Positions 17,536 to 27,078 of a DNA stretch of 64,000 bases are shown in pieces. A program made the translations under genes and the position numbers. The notes beneath the pieces were generated by a model. That model did no database searches and was not told the origin of the DNA. It saw only the letters and a program-made list of their open reading frames with translations. Where the stretch lies: NCBI GenBank assembly GCA_017447775.1, contig JAFSMU010000001.1, positions 1-64,000 of the forward strand, given 5' to 3'. This stretch comes from Clostridia bacterium. Lineage in GTDB: Bacteria; Bacillota; Clostridia; Oscillospirales; CAG-272. Numbering within the stretch: position 1 is the stretch's first letter; each line of letters begins with the position of its first letter.

Positions 17536-19471
17536 ATCACTCAGGGAGCAGTACAACCGCTCGTCAAGGGATAATTCCCTTCGCAAAAAAGGCCCCGGGC
17601 GCGGGCCGATGCGCTTTGATCCGAAAAACCGCCCGAAAATAAACAAAGACACTGTAAAACGGCTCCTTTCCTACCTTTCGGCATATAAAGGCAGACTTGT
17701 GCTGGTGTTGTTTTTCATGCTGTTTTCGACAGTCGCGTCGATCGTCGGAACGAGTGCCGTTGCGCGCATAATAGACGCGCTGACTCCTAACCCCGACGGC
17801 ACGGTGAAAAACTTTATTCTGTTTGAAGGCTCACCGTTTGAAATACCGTTCGGAAACGATACGATAAAATACATCTTTGCGATAATCGTCATCCTTGCGC
17901 TGATTTATATCATCGGCATCGTATGCACGTATTTCCAGTCGCGCATTATGATCATAATATCGCAAAGATCGACCGAAAACATCCGCAACGAGCTTTTTGA
18001 CAAGCTTCAGACGCTCCCCGTGCGCTACTTTGACAACAACCCCACGGGCGAGGTAATGTCGCGCTTTACAAACGACGTCGACAATATAGATATGATGCTT
18101 TCAAACACAGTCGTGTCGCTTATATCGGGCGTGATCGAGATAGTGGGTTACGCCGTTGCGATGATAATAACGCACTACTGGCTTGCGTTTATCGTTATTT
18201 GCTTTATTCCGCTGTTTATGAAGCTCGGCGGACTTATCGCAAAGCATTCGTCAAAATATTATACAGAACAGCAGGCGGCGCTCGGCGCTGTCAACGGATA
18301 CGTTGAGGAAAGCGTTACGGGAGCAAAGGTAATCAAGGTGTTCAACCACGAAAAGACCGCAAACGAAGAGTTTATGCTGCTAAACGACGATATGCGAGGC
18401 AAGCAGTTCAAAGCGCAGTTCTACGGCGGCATTATGGGGCCGATACTCGGAAATACCTCGCAGATAACGTGCGCTGTCGTTGCGGGAATAGGCGGGCTTC
18501 TCTGTCTGCTGATACCAAGCTCGTTCACAGACGCACACTGGTGGGCTCCGGCTTGCTCTGTCGGCGTTATCGCGGCGTTTGCACAGTATTCGCGCCGTTT
18601 TGCCATGCCGATAAACAACATTTCCCAGCAAACCAGCACGATATTTGCAGCGCTTGCAGGTGCTGAGCGCGTGTTCAGCGTGATGGATATGGATCCCGAA
18701 CCCGCCGACGTAAACGAGCCTGCCGACGCTGACAATATGCGCGGTGACGTCGTATTTGAAAACGTAACATTCGGCTACGTTCCGGAAAAGACGGTGCTTA
18801 AAAACATCTCCCTTTACGCGCACCCCGGTCAGAAGATAGCGTTTGTCGGCTCGACGGGCGCGGGCAAAACGACGGTAACGAACCTGCTCAACCGTTTTTA
18901 CGATATAGAGCAAGGCACGATAACGATCGATGGCATCAACATCAAAAACTACCGCCGCGACGACCTGAGAAGAAATATCGCCATGGTCCTTCAAGACACG
19001 CACCTGTTCACCGGCACGGTCAAGGACAATATACGCTACGGAAGGCTTGACGCAACGGACGAGGAAGTCATCGCCGCCGCAAAGACGGCAAGCGCGCACA
19101 GCTTCATTATGCGCCTTGAAAACGGATACGACACCGTGCTTGAAGGCGACGGCGCAAATCTTTCACAGGGGCAGCGGCAGCTTCTCAATATCGCGCGTGC
19201 GGCGCTTTCAAAAGCGCCGATCCTCGTGCTTGACGAGGCGACGTCCTCCGTCGATACGCGCACGGAGCGCCACATAGATCACGGCATGGACAGACTGATG
19301 AAAAACCGCACGACTTTCGTCATCGCTCACCGACTTTCAACCGTCCGCAACGCAGACGCGATAATGGTGCTTGAGCAGGGCGAGATAATCGAGCGCGGCA
19401 CTCACGATCAGCTGCTTGAAATGAAGGGCAGGTATTACGAGCTTTACACAGGCAAAAAGGAACTTGACTAA
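17519..19471 (+). CDS. ABC exporter half-transporter with canonical catalytic site
   Basis: A 650-residue partner subunit. After a basic N-terminal extension (residues 1-45) come six membrane helices and a nucleotide-binding domain: Walker A GSTGAGKT near residue 443, signature LSQGQ near 547, Walker B ILVLDEAT with catalytic Glu near 569, and switch His in VIAHRLS. LSQGQ instead of LSGGQ completes the degenerate site with the partner's Walker B. The start at 17519 is chosen because AAAGGAG is 8 nt upstream; the GTG/ATG codons at 17510-17515 are too close to it. The gene overlaps the previous one by 17 nt. Confidence 0.93.
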   Translation: MARTLESLREQYNRSSRDNSLRKKGPGRGPMRFDPKNRPKINKDTVKRLLSYLSAYKGRLVLVLFFMLFSTVASIVGTSAVARIIDALTPNPDGTVKNFILFEGSPFEIPFGNDTIKYIFAIIVILALIYIIGIVCTYFQSRIMIIISQRSTENIRNELFDKLQTLPVRYFDNNPTGEVMSRFTNDVDNIDMMLSNTVVSLISGVIEIVGYAVAMIITHYWLAFIVICFIPLFMKLGGLIAKHSSKYYTEQQAALGAVNGYVEESVTGAKVIKVFNHEKTANEEFMLLNDDMRGKQFKAQFYGGIMGPILGNTSQITCAVVAGIGGLLCLLIPSSFTDAHWWAPACSVGVIAAFAQYSRRFAMPINNISQQTSTIFAALAGAERVFSVMDMDPEPADVNEPADADNMRGDVVFENVTFGYVPEKTVLKNISLYAHPGQKIAFVGSTGAGKTTVTNLLNRFYDIEQGTITIDGINIKNYRRDDLRRNIAMVLQDTHLFTGTVKDNIRYGRLDATDEEVIAAAKTASAHSFIMRLENGYDTVLEGDGANLSQGQRQLLNIARAALSKAPILVLDEATSSVDTRTERHIDHGMDRLMKNRTTFVIAHRLSTVRNADAIMVLEQGEIIERGTHDQLLEMKGRYYELYTGKKELD

Positions 19472-19472
19472 A

Positions 19473-19492
19473 AAGCGCTTCGGCGCTTTTTT
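19473..19492 (+). terminator. Terminator of the ABC exporter operon
   Basis: AAGCGC-TTCG-GCGCTT hairpin followed by TTTT. Confidence 0.85.
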
Positions 19493-19505
19493 GTCTTCGC
19501 CTCTA

Positions 19506-19534
19506 TTGACAATTCGGTTCATTTGTTATATAAT
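19506..19534 (+). promoter_or_regulatory. proS promoter
   Basis: TTGACA, 17-bp spacer, TATAAT: full consensus. No T-box or other leader structure lies before proS. Confidence 0.88.
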
Positions 19535-19569
19535 ACCATAGAAAATATGAATAAAAGAGGACATCTAAA

Positions 19570-21009
19570 ATGGCACAGGACAAAAAACTTGTGGAACAGA
19601 TAACGTCAATGGACGTTGACTTTGCTCAATGGTACACCGACGTCGTAAAAAAAGCGGAGCTTATGGACTATTCCAGCGTGAAGGGCTGTATGATATTCCG
19701 CCCGTACGGCTACGCCATTTGGGAAAATATCCAGCGCGAGCTTGACGCGCGTTTCAAAGCGACGGGGCACGAAAACGTATATATGCCGATGTTCATACCC
19801 GAGAGCCTGCTCCAAAGAGAGAAGGATCACGTAGAGGGGTTTGCGCCGGAGTGCGCGTGGGTAACTATCGGCGGGCAGAATGAGCTTAGCGAGCGCCTTT
19901 GCGTTCGTCCCACGTCGGAAACGCTGTTCTGCGAGCATTTCAAAAACATAATACATTCATACCGCGATCTACCGAAGCTTTACAACCAGTGGTGCTCGGT
20001 CGTTCGCTGGGAAAAGACGACGCGCCCGTTCCTCCGCACGTCCGAATTCCTCTGGCAAGAGGGACACACAATGCACGAAACGGCAGAAGAAGCAAAAGCC
20101 GAAACGCTTCGTATGCTGAAGGTTTATGAGGACTTCTATTTTGACGCGCTTGCGATCCCCGCGATAACAGGTCAAAAAACAGACAAGGAAAAATTCGCCG
20201 GCGCCGAGCAAACTTACACCATCGAGCCTATGATGCACAACGGCGTTGCGCTTCAAGGCGGCACATCGCACTACTTCGGCGACGGATTTGCAAAAGCTTT
20301 TGATATCACGTTCACCGACAGAGAAAACAAGGTAAGCTACCCGCACCAGACGTCGTGGGGCGTTTCCACGCGTATGATCGGCGCGATAATAATGTGCCAC
20401 GGCGACGACAGCGGCCTTATTCTCCCGCCGAAGATAGCGCCCATTCAGGCGGTCATCATTCCGATAGCACAGCACAAAGAGGGCGTGCTTGAAAAAGCCG
20501 CGGAACTGCGCGACAGACTTGCCGCAAAATACCGCGTAAAGCTCGACGACAGCGATCAGTCGACGGGCTGGAAATTCAGCCAGTACGAGATGAAGGGCGT
20601 GCCCGTCCGCATAGAGCTTGGGCCGCGAGATATCGAGAACAACTCATGCGTTCTTGTTTCCCGCGTTACGCGCGAAAAGAAGGTCGTATCTCTCGACTCG
20701 CTTGAATCGGAAGTCGACGCAATGCTTGCACAGGTACACGACGAGCTTGTGGCACGCGCAAAGAAAAACCTTGCCGCCAAAACGCACACGGCGACAACGC
20801 TTGACGAGTTCATCGACGTTGACAAAAATCAGGGCGGCTTCATCAAAGCGATGTGGTGCGGCGACGTTGCGTGCGAAGACAAGATCAAGGACATCACCGG
20901 CGGCGTAAAATCACGCTGCATACCGTTTAAGGAAGAGAAGCTCTCCGACGTATGCGTTTGCTGCGGAAAGCCCGCAAAGCACATGGTCGTTTGGGGACGT
21001 CAGTATTGA
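19570..21009 (+). CDS. proS: Prolyl-tRNA synthetase, archaeal/eukaryotic-like short form
   Basis: A 479-residue class II synthetase that charges tRNA-Pro. Motif 2 region is [14 protein letters not shown] and [22 protein letters not shown]; motif 3 is [24 protein letters not shown] (given here in two parts by position, residues about 258-281). It lacks the editing insertion of the long bacterial ProRS and has the C-terminal zinc-like domain with four cysteines ([14 protein letters not shown]) ending in the usual tyrosine, so it is the ProRS type shared with archaea and eukaryotes and found in many clostridia. Own promoter and terminator. Confidence 0.96.
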   Translation: MAQDKKLVEQITSMDVDFAQWYTDVVKKAELMDYSSVKGCMIFRPYGYAIWENIQRELDARFKATGHENVYMPMFIPESLLQREKDHVEGFAPECAWVTIGGQNELSERLCVRPTSETLFCEHFKNIIHSYRDLPKLYNQWCSVVRWEKTTRPFLRTSEFLWQEGHTMHETAEEAKAETLRMLKVYEDFYFDALAIPAITGQKTDKEKFAGAEQTYTIEPMMHNGVALQGGTSHYFGDGFAKAFDITFTDRENKVSYPHQTSWGVSTRMIGAIIMCHGDDSGLILPPKIAPIQAVIIPIAQHKEGVLEKAAELRDRLAAKYRVKLDDSDQSTGWKFSQYEMKGVPVRIELGPRDIENNSCVLVSRVTREKKVVSLDSLESEVDAMLAQVHDELVARAKKNLAAKTHTATTLDEFIDVDKNQGGFIKAMWCGDVACEDKIKDITGGVKSRCIPFKEEKLSDVCVCCGKPAKHMVVWGRQY

Positions 21010-21016
21010 TAAATCG

Positions 21017-21040
21017 GGGAGCCGCAAAGGCTCCCTTTGT
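21017..21040 (+). terminator. proS terminator
   Basis: GGGAGCC-GCAAA-GGCTCCC stem-loop followed by TTTGTTTT. Confidence 0.82.
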
Positions 21041-21053
21041 TTTATTTTTTGTA

Positions 21054-21082
21054 TTGACAAAAAAACGTGTTTATGATACAAT
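21054..21082 (+). promoter_or_regulatory. Promoter of tRNA-Gln
   Basis: TTGACA, 17-bp spacer, TACAAT, ending 12 bp before the mature tRNA 5' end. Confidence 0.85.
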
Positions 21083-21094
21083 ATCCTTTGCCGT

Positions 21095-21168
21095 TGGGAT
21101 ATTGTGTAATGGCAGCACAACAGACTTTGACTCTGTTTGAGTGGGTTCAAATCCCGCTATCCCAGCCA
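21095..21168 (+). tRNA. tRNA-Gln (anticodon TTG)
   Basis: A 74-nt tRNA including an encoded CCA end. Acceptor arms TGGGATA (21095-21101) and TATCCCA pair fully. The anticodon stem is ACAGA/TCTGT with loop CTTTGAC and anticodon TTG at 21127-21129. The T arm has GGTTCAAATCC. The discriminator base is G. It has its own promoter and terminator. Confidence 0.97.
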
Positions 21169-21174
21169 AGAAAA

Positions 21175-21212
21175 CCCCGATGTTCACTCGATTATCGGGG
21201 GTTTCTTTTTTA
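21175..21212 (+). terminator. tRNA-Gln terminator
   Basis: CCCCGAT (21175-21181) pairs with ATCGGGG (21194-21200), followed by a T-rich tract. Confidence 0.8.
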
Positions 21213-21227
21213 TTTTCTGATGTAAAC

Positions 21228-21258
21228 AAAAAAAGAGTGCGCGAGTTTAGCGCACTCT
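21228..21258 (-). terminator. Terminator of the large surface protein gene
   Basis: AGAGTGCGC / GCGCACTCT stem with a seven-base loop; on the minus strand TTTTTT follows. Confidence 0.85.
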
Positions 21259-21285
21259 TTGATATGATTCTACATCAAAATCGGT

Positions 21286-24200
21286 TTACTTGTCGGCTTT
21301 GTCCGATTTTTTCTTTTTGGAAATGACCACAATCACGATCACCGCGCAAACGGCAAGCATTGCGACGATTATCGCAACGATCGCACCAACGAGAAGTCCG
21401 TTGTTTGTCGTGATGAATACAAATTCGCTCAAACGATCAATGTCAAACGACACTTTGTTTCCATCGATCTTGAAGTTGTCGACAAATTCCATATCGTCGT
21501 CAGAATGAACGTGCAGGATTCTGAGGTTCTTTGTCGGCATTCCGTCGGGAAGCTCGATGATTACCGTTATTATCATTCCATCTTCGATGTCGCTCGGCTG
21601 AATTTCCGTTTTCACACCGTCGATCGTCTGGATGAGCTTAACGTCATAAACCTTTGAGATCTTCTCGTTCTTTTCGAGCATCGTCTTTATCTTGTTATAT
21701 TCCGCGCTGCCCTCTTTTGCGGAAAGCGCCGCCTTTACGTCGACAGTAAGCTGAATGTTGTTCGGAATGCCGGAGCCTGTCTTGACCGTCAACGTCACTT
21801 TGCTTTCGTCGTGTTTGAGGGATAAGGTAAGGCTTTCTTCTTTCAGTTTTGCATAAGCTTCTTCTGCCGCTGTCAGCGTCGGGTAGTTTGTTACAAGCGC
21901 CTTTTGCTCTGACGTGAGCGCGTCATACGCCGCTCTTGCCGATGTAATCTTTGCATAGCATTCGTCTGTGTACTTGACATCGCCGATTGCGTTGATCTTT
22001 GCTATCACAGCACTCGCGGCTTCATTGTCGGCTTTAAGCTTTGCATAAGCTTCCTCGGCCGTTGTCAGCGTCGGGTAATTTGTTACAAGCGCCTTTTCTC
22101 CGGAGGCGAGCACGTCATACGCCGCTCTTGCCGACGCGATCTTTGCATAGCATTCGTCTGTGTACTCGACGGCGCCAATTGCGTTGATCTTTGCTATCAC
22201 TTCGTTTGCGGAGTAGTCGCCGGATTTGAGTTTTGCATACTCCTCTTCAGCCGCCGTAAGCGTTGCATAGTTATCGACAAACGTCTTCTGGCTTGCAGTC
22301 AGTGCGTTGTATGCTTCTCTTGCATTGGCGATCTTTTCATTGCACTCGTCTGTCAATTCCACAACACCAATAGCGTCGATCTTTTCCTCCACCTCTTCAG
22401 CCGCGCCATGCTCCGCTCTGAGCTGTTCGTACGCGCTCTCCGCGGATCTGAGCATGAAATAGTTGGATACAAGCGCCTTCTGGCTTGATGACAGAGCGTT
22501 ATATGCCGCTCTTGCAATGCTGATCTTGCCGTAACTTACGTCATCGTATGAAACGTTTCCTATGTCGTTGATCTTCGCAATTACGGAGTCCGCCGCTTTG
22601 TTGTCTGCTCTCAAGTGGGCAAAAGTTGTTTCTGCCTTTTTGAGCGTCTGGTAATTTGATACAAGCGCCTTCTGGCTTGCCGTCAGCGAGTTATACGCCG
22701 CCTTTGCCGAGAGAATTTTGTTGTTGCTTGCGCTTGTGTACGTAACGCTTCCTATTGCGTCGATCTTCGCGATGACAACGTCAGCCGCTTCATGGTCGGC
22801 TTTAAGGCGAGCATATTTTTCTTCCGCGTCTGCAACTTCTTTAAGCGTCCCCTTCGGGAAGAGCTTCTTCTGATCGTCGCTGAGAGATTCGTACGTTTCT
22901 CTTGCCTTATCGATCAGTTCTTTTGATTCGGGAGTAAACTCCACCTCGCCGATATCGTTGACTTTGCCCATTGCGTCAACTACAGCTTCCGCATTTTCAA
23001 GGTCTGTGACAAACGACGGTGTTACAAGTGCTTCTTGATCTTCCGTGAGATCGTCGTAAGCTTCCCTTGCCGCCTCAACCTTTTCCCTGAACTCATCCGT
23101 GTTTGCCGGGATGCCTATGGCGTTTGACTTATCCATGAAGTCGTATGCCTTTTCGGCGTCTTCAAGCGCTTTCAGAACGTCTTCCGGGAAAATGGATTTT
23201 TGATATTCGGTGAGGTCTTCATACGTTTTTCTCGCATTGTCGATCAGTTCTTTGCATTCGGGTGTGTATTCGACCTCTCCGATATCGTTTACCTTTTCCA
23301 CCGTTTCGTCGACAGCGTCGTAGTCAGCGATGGCGTCGAGCAGTTTATCGCAGTTTGCGACGAGCGCCTTTTGATCATCGGTCAATTCTTCATAAGCGTC
23401 GACGGCGTCCTTTATCTTTTTCGCGCACTCCTCTGTGTATACCACGTCGCCGATATCGTTGATTTTATCCATTACAACGATTGCCGCCTCGTCATCCGTA
23501 AGGATTTTGAGAATGTCCTCGGGGAATATCGCCTTTCTGTCGTCGCCGAGCTGATCATACGCCTTGCGCGCCGCTTCGACTTTATCTCTGAATGCCTTTG
23601 TGTCTTCGGAGTCGCCGATGGCTTTTATCTGCTCTACCACTTCGTCAACGTCATTGTAAAGGTCGATCGCCGCGTTCAAAGCCGCAACCTTGTCGGGACT
23701 GACGAGGGCTTTCTGCGAATCGTTCAGCTCATCGCTGAAGTAATCGCTTGCGTCGTCGATAAGCGCTTTGCTTTCGGGCGTGTACGCAACGTTTCCTATC
23801 GCGTCTATCTTTGCTTCCTCAACGGCCGCTTTTGCCGCGTTCAGATAGCCTCTTAGCTCATTTACCGCATCCGCGACCTGTGTTGCCGTTACGTTTGGTT
23901 CTACAACGTAATCGTTTGCGATCTGCTGTTTATGCCCTTCAAGCGTTGCCGCGATAACCGGGTATTTATCGCTGATAGTGTCGAGATAGTCGTTTACATC
24001 ATCAATAAGATCGGTAAGCGCCGTTTTATCGACTTCCGCTATCGTTACCGTAAAGCTTGCTTCCGGATATGGAGCATAGTTTGCGTTGCCGCTTGTTGTG
24101 TAATAAACGGTGTACGTTGTTGCTTTAAGTCCCGTCGGGATAGATGTGCCGTACTGCGTGTTCACGCTGTTGTCGTTTGCAACAACTCTATACAAAATGT

Positions 24201-26142
24201 TGCCGTAATCGTTGCCGTCGTCAACAAGTGTTCCCGCGGTGATCAAAGCGTAATTTTCGTTATTATATACAAGTCCCGTTATCGCCTCGGGGAGCTTGTC
24301 GAAAATTGCCGAGGTGACGGCCTTCGGTGTGATGACGACCTGCTCCGAGCCATGAACCGTTGTATATCCCGAGAAAACGGTGTTGCCGTCTTTTCTGTAA
24401 TACGTCGCGTTTGTAACTTCATAGTAAACGGTGTATGTTCCGCCGTTTGTGTACGTCGGGGCTTCCGTCAAGTCATACGTGCCCTCGGTTGTCCCGTATT
24501 TGATTTCAAATCCGACGATTTCCGGGTTGTCCGGGTCGCTTGCGGAAACTGTGATCGTGTGCGGCTGTCCGTCATACGCGCCGGTGTAGCCCGCGGATGT
24601 GACGGTCATGTCTTTTGTGAATTTCGCATGGAGCAAAATGCCGCTTTCCGCATAATTCCATGCACGGGTGCCTTTTCCATCCGCGCCGATATAATCGAGT
24701 GAGTTCGGCGCAAAGAAGCCGGCAAATGTGTACCACGTCACAGTCGGCATTGTATATGACGAAATATCAAGTTTTTTGCCGTATTCGGCTTCAACCTCGC
24801 CGATACCGTCTATATTAACGGTATATTTGTTTGCCGTCCAGTTTGCCGTGTATGTTCTGTTGCCGACCGAGCCCTTTTCAACGCTGACACTCATCTGCGG
24901 CACCTCGCCGTTTGCGCCGGTCCATCCCGCAAAGGTATAACCTGTTTTTGTAGGATTTGTCAAAGTGAACGTTGCGGTGTTCATATTATACGTTGCGGGG
25001 TTTGTCCCGTCGACGGTGCCGTAATTAAGGTTATACGTTATATCGTATGTTGCCAAATCGGCGCTTATTGTGCCGAAGTTTACAGTTGAGGCGCCGACGG
25101 TTTTTGAGGAAACACGGTATATTGCGCCCTCCGTGTTTGCCTTTCCCGAAACAAGCGTCCAACCGCTTTTTGCGTTATACCCTTTTGCAAGCTTTGCAAA
25201 CGCATAAACTGTATTTCCGCTATTAAACTTGCTTCCGCTTGCGCTGCCGCTTGTTGCCTTTTGATTTGTTGAAAGATAAACCGAACTTACTCCCGTTCCC
25301 GCAGCTACGTTTACCGTTTGTTCAGCAACTTCCCATTGTGCGTATAATGTGATTTTCGGATTCAAGTAATCGGCAGGTCTTTTGTCCCATGCGCTTTTTG
25401 ATACGGTGCCGTTCGCGTTGAAATATTTTGTTCCGCCGGTCGCTGCGTCAAAATAGCCCAAAAAGTTATAACCGCTTCTTGTCGGAGGAGTTATTTTTGA
25501 ATATGAAAAATAATGCCACACAGATATACTATCTGTTCCGCCGCTTCCGCTCTTTTTGTCAAAATTAACAGTATAGTTTCTTGCATAAGAGATATCGCAA
25601 TATCCTTGGCTGATATATGTTGTACTCGAGCTGTTGTTTTTGACAGTCCATGTAACCGAATTGCCGTTTCCGCCCCTGATATCAACATAAAAGTTATAAC
25701 TATCTTGTGTTGACGTATTAAGATCATATGAGGCGGATTTACTTCCATAAGAAATGCTCATGGTAACGTTGAAGCTGTAGTTTTTTCTCGGATATATCAT
25801 AAGTCTGGCATAGAGAAGACGATCAACATTGGGAATGTTAGTCGCGGTCACGGTATAAGTCGCGCCCGGATCTAACTTAATATAGTTTTTATCGTCAGCC
25901 GCGCCGCCCCAAGTATACGTAATATTGTTTGTTACATTACTTCCCGAACCTCTCAGAGAAGCAATAGATTTAGTGTAAGATTGAGTTCCACCATTGTAAT
26001 TTTTACTTCCGTCTGTGCCGACGGTCGTTGCCGCATTAGCTGTCATTGTATTTGCCGACAGAGCTAAAAGCGCAAATACGGTAAACAAAATGAATACCGC
26101 CGACAAAAGCGTCGTTCCCCATTTTCTTAAAATGATTTTCAT
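21286..26142 (-). CDS. Large repeat-rich surface protein (InlB-type, MBG-like, FIVAR-like repeats)
   Basis: A 1618-residue exported protein. Order: signal peptide (residues 1-38, ending near ANAATT); a beta-rich head; InlB/Flg_new-type repeats (residues about 200-430, including SGYNFLGYFD and KTGYTFAGW); MBG/YDG-like beta domains (about 500-690, GAYDGQPHTITV); a FIVAR-like helical domain (about 690-770); eleven helical repeats of 55-64 residues with the pattern DAIGxVxYTxE...AxxAYxxLTxxQKALV (about 776-1435); a final beta domain; a C-terminal membrane helix and KKKKSDKADK tail (about 1583-1618). There is no LPXTG motif, so the tail helix is the likely anchor. The protein probably binds host or food glycans or other cells. 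AAGGAG precedes the ATG. The neighbouring two-component system is the likely controller. Confidence 0.9.
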   Translation of the reverse strand: MKIILRKWGTTLLSAVFILFTVFALLALSANTMTANAATTVGTDGSKNYNGGTQSYTKSIASLRGSGSNVTNNITYTWGGAADDKNYIKLDPGATYTVTATNIPNVDRLLYARLMIYPRKNYSFNVTMSISYGSKSASYDLNTSTQDSYNFYVDIRGGNGNSVTWTVKNNSSSTTYISQGYCDISYARNYTVNFDKKSGSGGTDSISVWHYFSYSKITPPTRSGYNFLGYFDAATGGTKYFNANGTVSKSAWDKRPADYLNPKITLYAQWEVAEQTVNVAAGTGVSSVYLSTNQKATSGSASGSKFNSGNTVYAFAKLAKGYNAKSGWTLVSGKANTEGAIYRVSSKTVGASTVNFGTISADLATYDITYNLNYGTVDGTNPATYNMNTATFTLTNPTKTGYTFAGWTGANGEVPQMSVSVEKGSVGNRTYTANWTANKYTVNIDGIGEVEAEYGKKLDISSYTMPTVTWYTFAGFFAPNSLDYIGADGKGTRAWNYAESGILLHAKFTKDMTVTSAGYTGAYDGQPHTITVSASDPDNPEIVGFEIKYGTTEGTYDLTEAPTYTNGGTYTVYYEVTNATYYRKDGNTVFSGYTTVHGSEQVVITPKAVTSAIFDKLPEAITGLVYNNENYALITAGTLVDDGNDYGNILYRVVANDNSVNTQYGTSIPTGLKATTYTVYYTTSGNANYAPYPEASFTVTIAEVDKTALTDLIDDVNDYLDTISDKYPVIAATLEGHKQQIANDYVVEPNVTATQVADAVNELRGYLNAAKAAVEEAKIDAIGNVAYTPESKALIDDASDYFSDELNDSQKALVSPDKVAALNAAIDLYNDVDEVVEQIKAIGDSEDTKAFRDKVEAARKAYDQLGDDRKAIFPEDILKILTDDEAAIVVMDKINDIGDVVYTEECAKKIKDAVDAYEELTDDQKALVANCDKLLDAIADYDAVDETVEKVNDIGEVEYTPECKELIDNARKTYEDLTEYQKSIFPEDVLKALEDAEKAYDFMDKSNAIGIPANTDEFREKVEAAREAYDDLTEDQEALVTPSFVTDLENAEAVVDAMGKVNDIGEVEFTPESKELIDKARETYESLSDDQKKLFPKGTLKEVADAEEKYARLKADHEAADVVIAKIDAIGSVTYTSASNNKILSAKAAYNSLTASQKALVSNYQTLKKAETTFAHLRADNKAADSVIAKINDIGNVSYDDVSYGKISIARAAYNALSSSQKALVSNYFMLRSAESAYEQLRAEHGAAEEVEEKIDAIGVVELTDECNEKIANAREAYNALTASQKTFVDNYATLTAAEEEYAKLKSGDYSANEVIAKINAIGAVEYTDECYAKIASARAAYDVLASGEKALVTNYPTLTTAEEAYAKLKADNEAASAVIAKINAIGDVKYTDECYAKITSARAAYDALTSEQKALVTNYPTLTAAEEAYAKLKEESLTLSLKHDESKVTLTVKTGSGIPNNIQLTVDVKAALSAKEGSAEYNKIKTMLEKNEKISKVYDVKLIQTIDGVKTEIQPSDIEDGMIITVIIELPDGMPTKNLRILHVHSDDDMEFVDNFKIDGNKVSFDIDRLSEFVFITTNNGLLVGAIVAIIVAMLAVCAVIVIVVISKKKKSDKADK
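21836..23815 (-). repeat. Eleven helical protein repeats inside the surface protein
   Basis: Eleven units of about 165-192 bp. The last two before the C-terminus (about 21840-22200, 192-bp period) are almost identical in DNA, so the array has expanded recently at that end; the units farthest from it are the most divergent. Confidence 0.85.
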
Positions 26143-26220
26143 AAACGTCTCCTTTTCAATGCACTTGATTTTATTTCCCTCATATTGTCAAAAAAGGTCA
26201 AATTATGGGAATACAATTTT

Positions 26221-26254
26221 ATATTATCATATCAAGTGCCACAGAAGTGCCACA
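26221..26254 (-). promoter_or_regulatory. Activator-type promoter with 11-bp direct repeats
   Basis: AAGTGCCACA occurs at 26234-26243 and again at 26245-26254, an exact 10-bp repeat at an 11-bp period. On the minus strand a TAATAT box (26226-26221) follows 7 bp after the nearer repeat, and no good -35 box exists. Regulators with a SARP/OmpR-type winged helix often bind such repeats in place of -35. The surface protein gene starts 79 bp downstream. Confidence 0.6.
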
Positions 26255-26306
26255 AAAAAAGCGAAAAGCAAATAAACAGACCATTTTCCGTTATTTTGCT
26301 TTTCGC
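26255..26306 (-). terminator. Terminator after the response regulator gene
   Basis: A long stem, GCGAAAAGCAAATAA against TTATTTTGCTTTTCGC with one bulge, followed on the minus strand by seven T. It separates the two-component operon from the surface protein gene. Confidence 0.8.
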
Positions 26307-26319
26307 CTTGAATTATATT

Positions 26320-27078
26320 TTATGATTCAAATATCGCCCAGTCGTACTGAGTCATATATTCGCCGCGATACGCCCGCACCGCATCGGGATCGTTACGCTT
26401 ATATTTGTACGCGTCGCACTCCACTTTATCGACGTCGATATAGCACTCGCTTCGGCGCTTGATAAAGACGTTTTCGGCGCCGACCGATTCAAGAGTCGTC
26501 TGTATGTCGGCGATAAGGTTACGCAGGTATGATTTGTGATCCTCCTCCCACAAGACCGCGTTCAGCTCGTTTACGCTGACGGACGCGCCTTCCCTGTCGA
26601 TAAGATAAGCAAACAGCTCCTTTGACTTGCTGTACCCGAATTTTACGGGAGTTCCGCCCGAAAACACCTCGAAATTGCCGAAGCATTTGACAGAGAGCTT
26701 CCCGCTCGGCTTTATCTCAACGGGAAAACGCAGATTATCCACCTCTTCCTTGACCTGACTGTCGCTGATCGGTTTTAACAAATACCCCGACGAGTGGACT
26801 TTGTGGGCGTCTATTGCGTACTCGCTGTAAGCGGTGACAAAAATGACGTTTACTTTCGGATTGCGCTTTTTCAGAATTTTGGCAAGCTGTATCCCGTTTA
26901 TAACGGGCATTTCAATATCGAGAAACGCAACGTCGATGCGCTCCTCTTCCGTTTCCTCCGCCGCCCTGACGGGGTTTAAGTAACAAAGCAGTTCGCAGTC
27001 CTCGGGCAGCGCCTTTTTGACGGCACTTTTAAGTCTTATCAGCTGAAGTTCCTCGTCGTCCACAAGCAATGCTTTCAT
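26320..27078 (-). CDS. Response regulator with SARP/OmpR-like DNA-binding domain
   Basis: A 252-residue response regulator. Receiver domain residues 1-120: acidic pair DDE at 7-9, phosphoacceptor Asp54 in AFLDIEMP, Thr/Lys pair in FVTAYSEYA and LLKPIS. Residues about 126-225 form a winged helix like the N-terminal part of SARP regulators (LSVKCFGNFEV, SKSKELFAYLIDREG, VLWEEDHKSYLRNLIADIQTTL - listed in parts). It overlaps the kinase gene by 4 nt. The direct repeats just downstream (26234-26254), in front of the surface protein gene, fit the repeats such domains bind. Target assignment is inference. Confidence 0.92.
   Translation of the reverse strand: MKALLVDDEELQLIRLKSAVKKALPEDCELLCYLNPVRAAEETEEERIDVAFLDIEMPVINGIQLAKILKKRNPKVNVIFVTAYSEYAIDAHKVHSSGYLLKPISDSQVKEEVDNLRFPVEIKPSGKLSVKCFGNFEVFSGGTPVKFGYSKSKELFAYLIDREGASVSVNELNAVLWEEDHKSYLRNLIADIQTTLESVGAENVFIKRRSECYIDVDKVECDAYKYKRNDPDAVRAYRGEYMTQYDWAIFES

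Noticed and set aside
21840..23815. Possible CRISPR-like array in the surface protein region
   Set aside because: The repeats are 165-192 bp, in frame and encode helical protein units; there are no short direct repeats with unique spacers and no cas genes.
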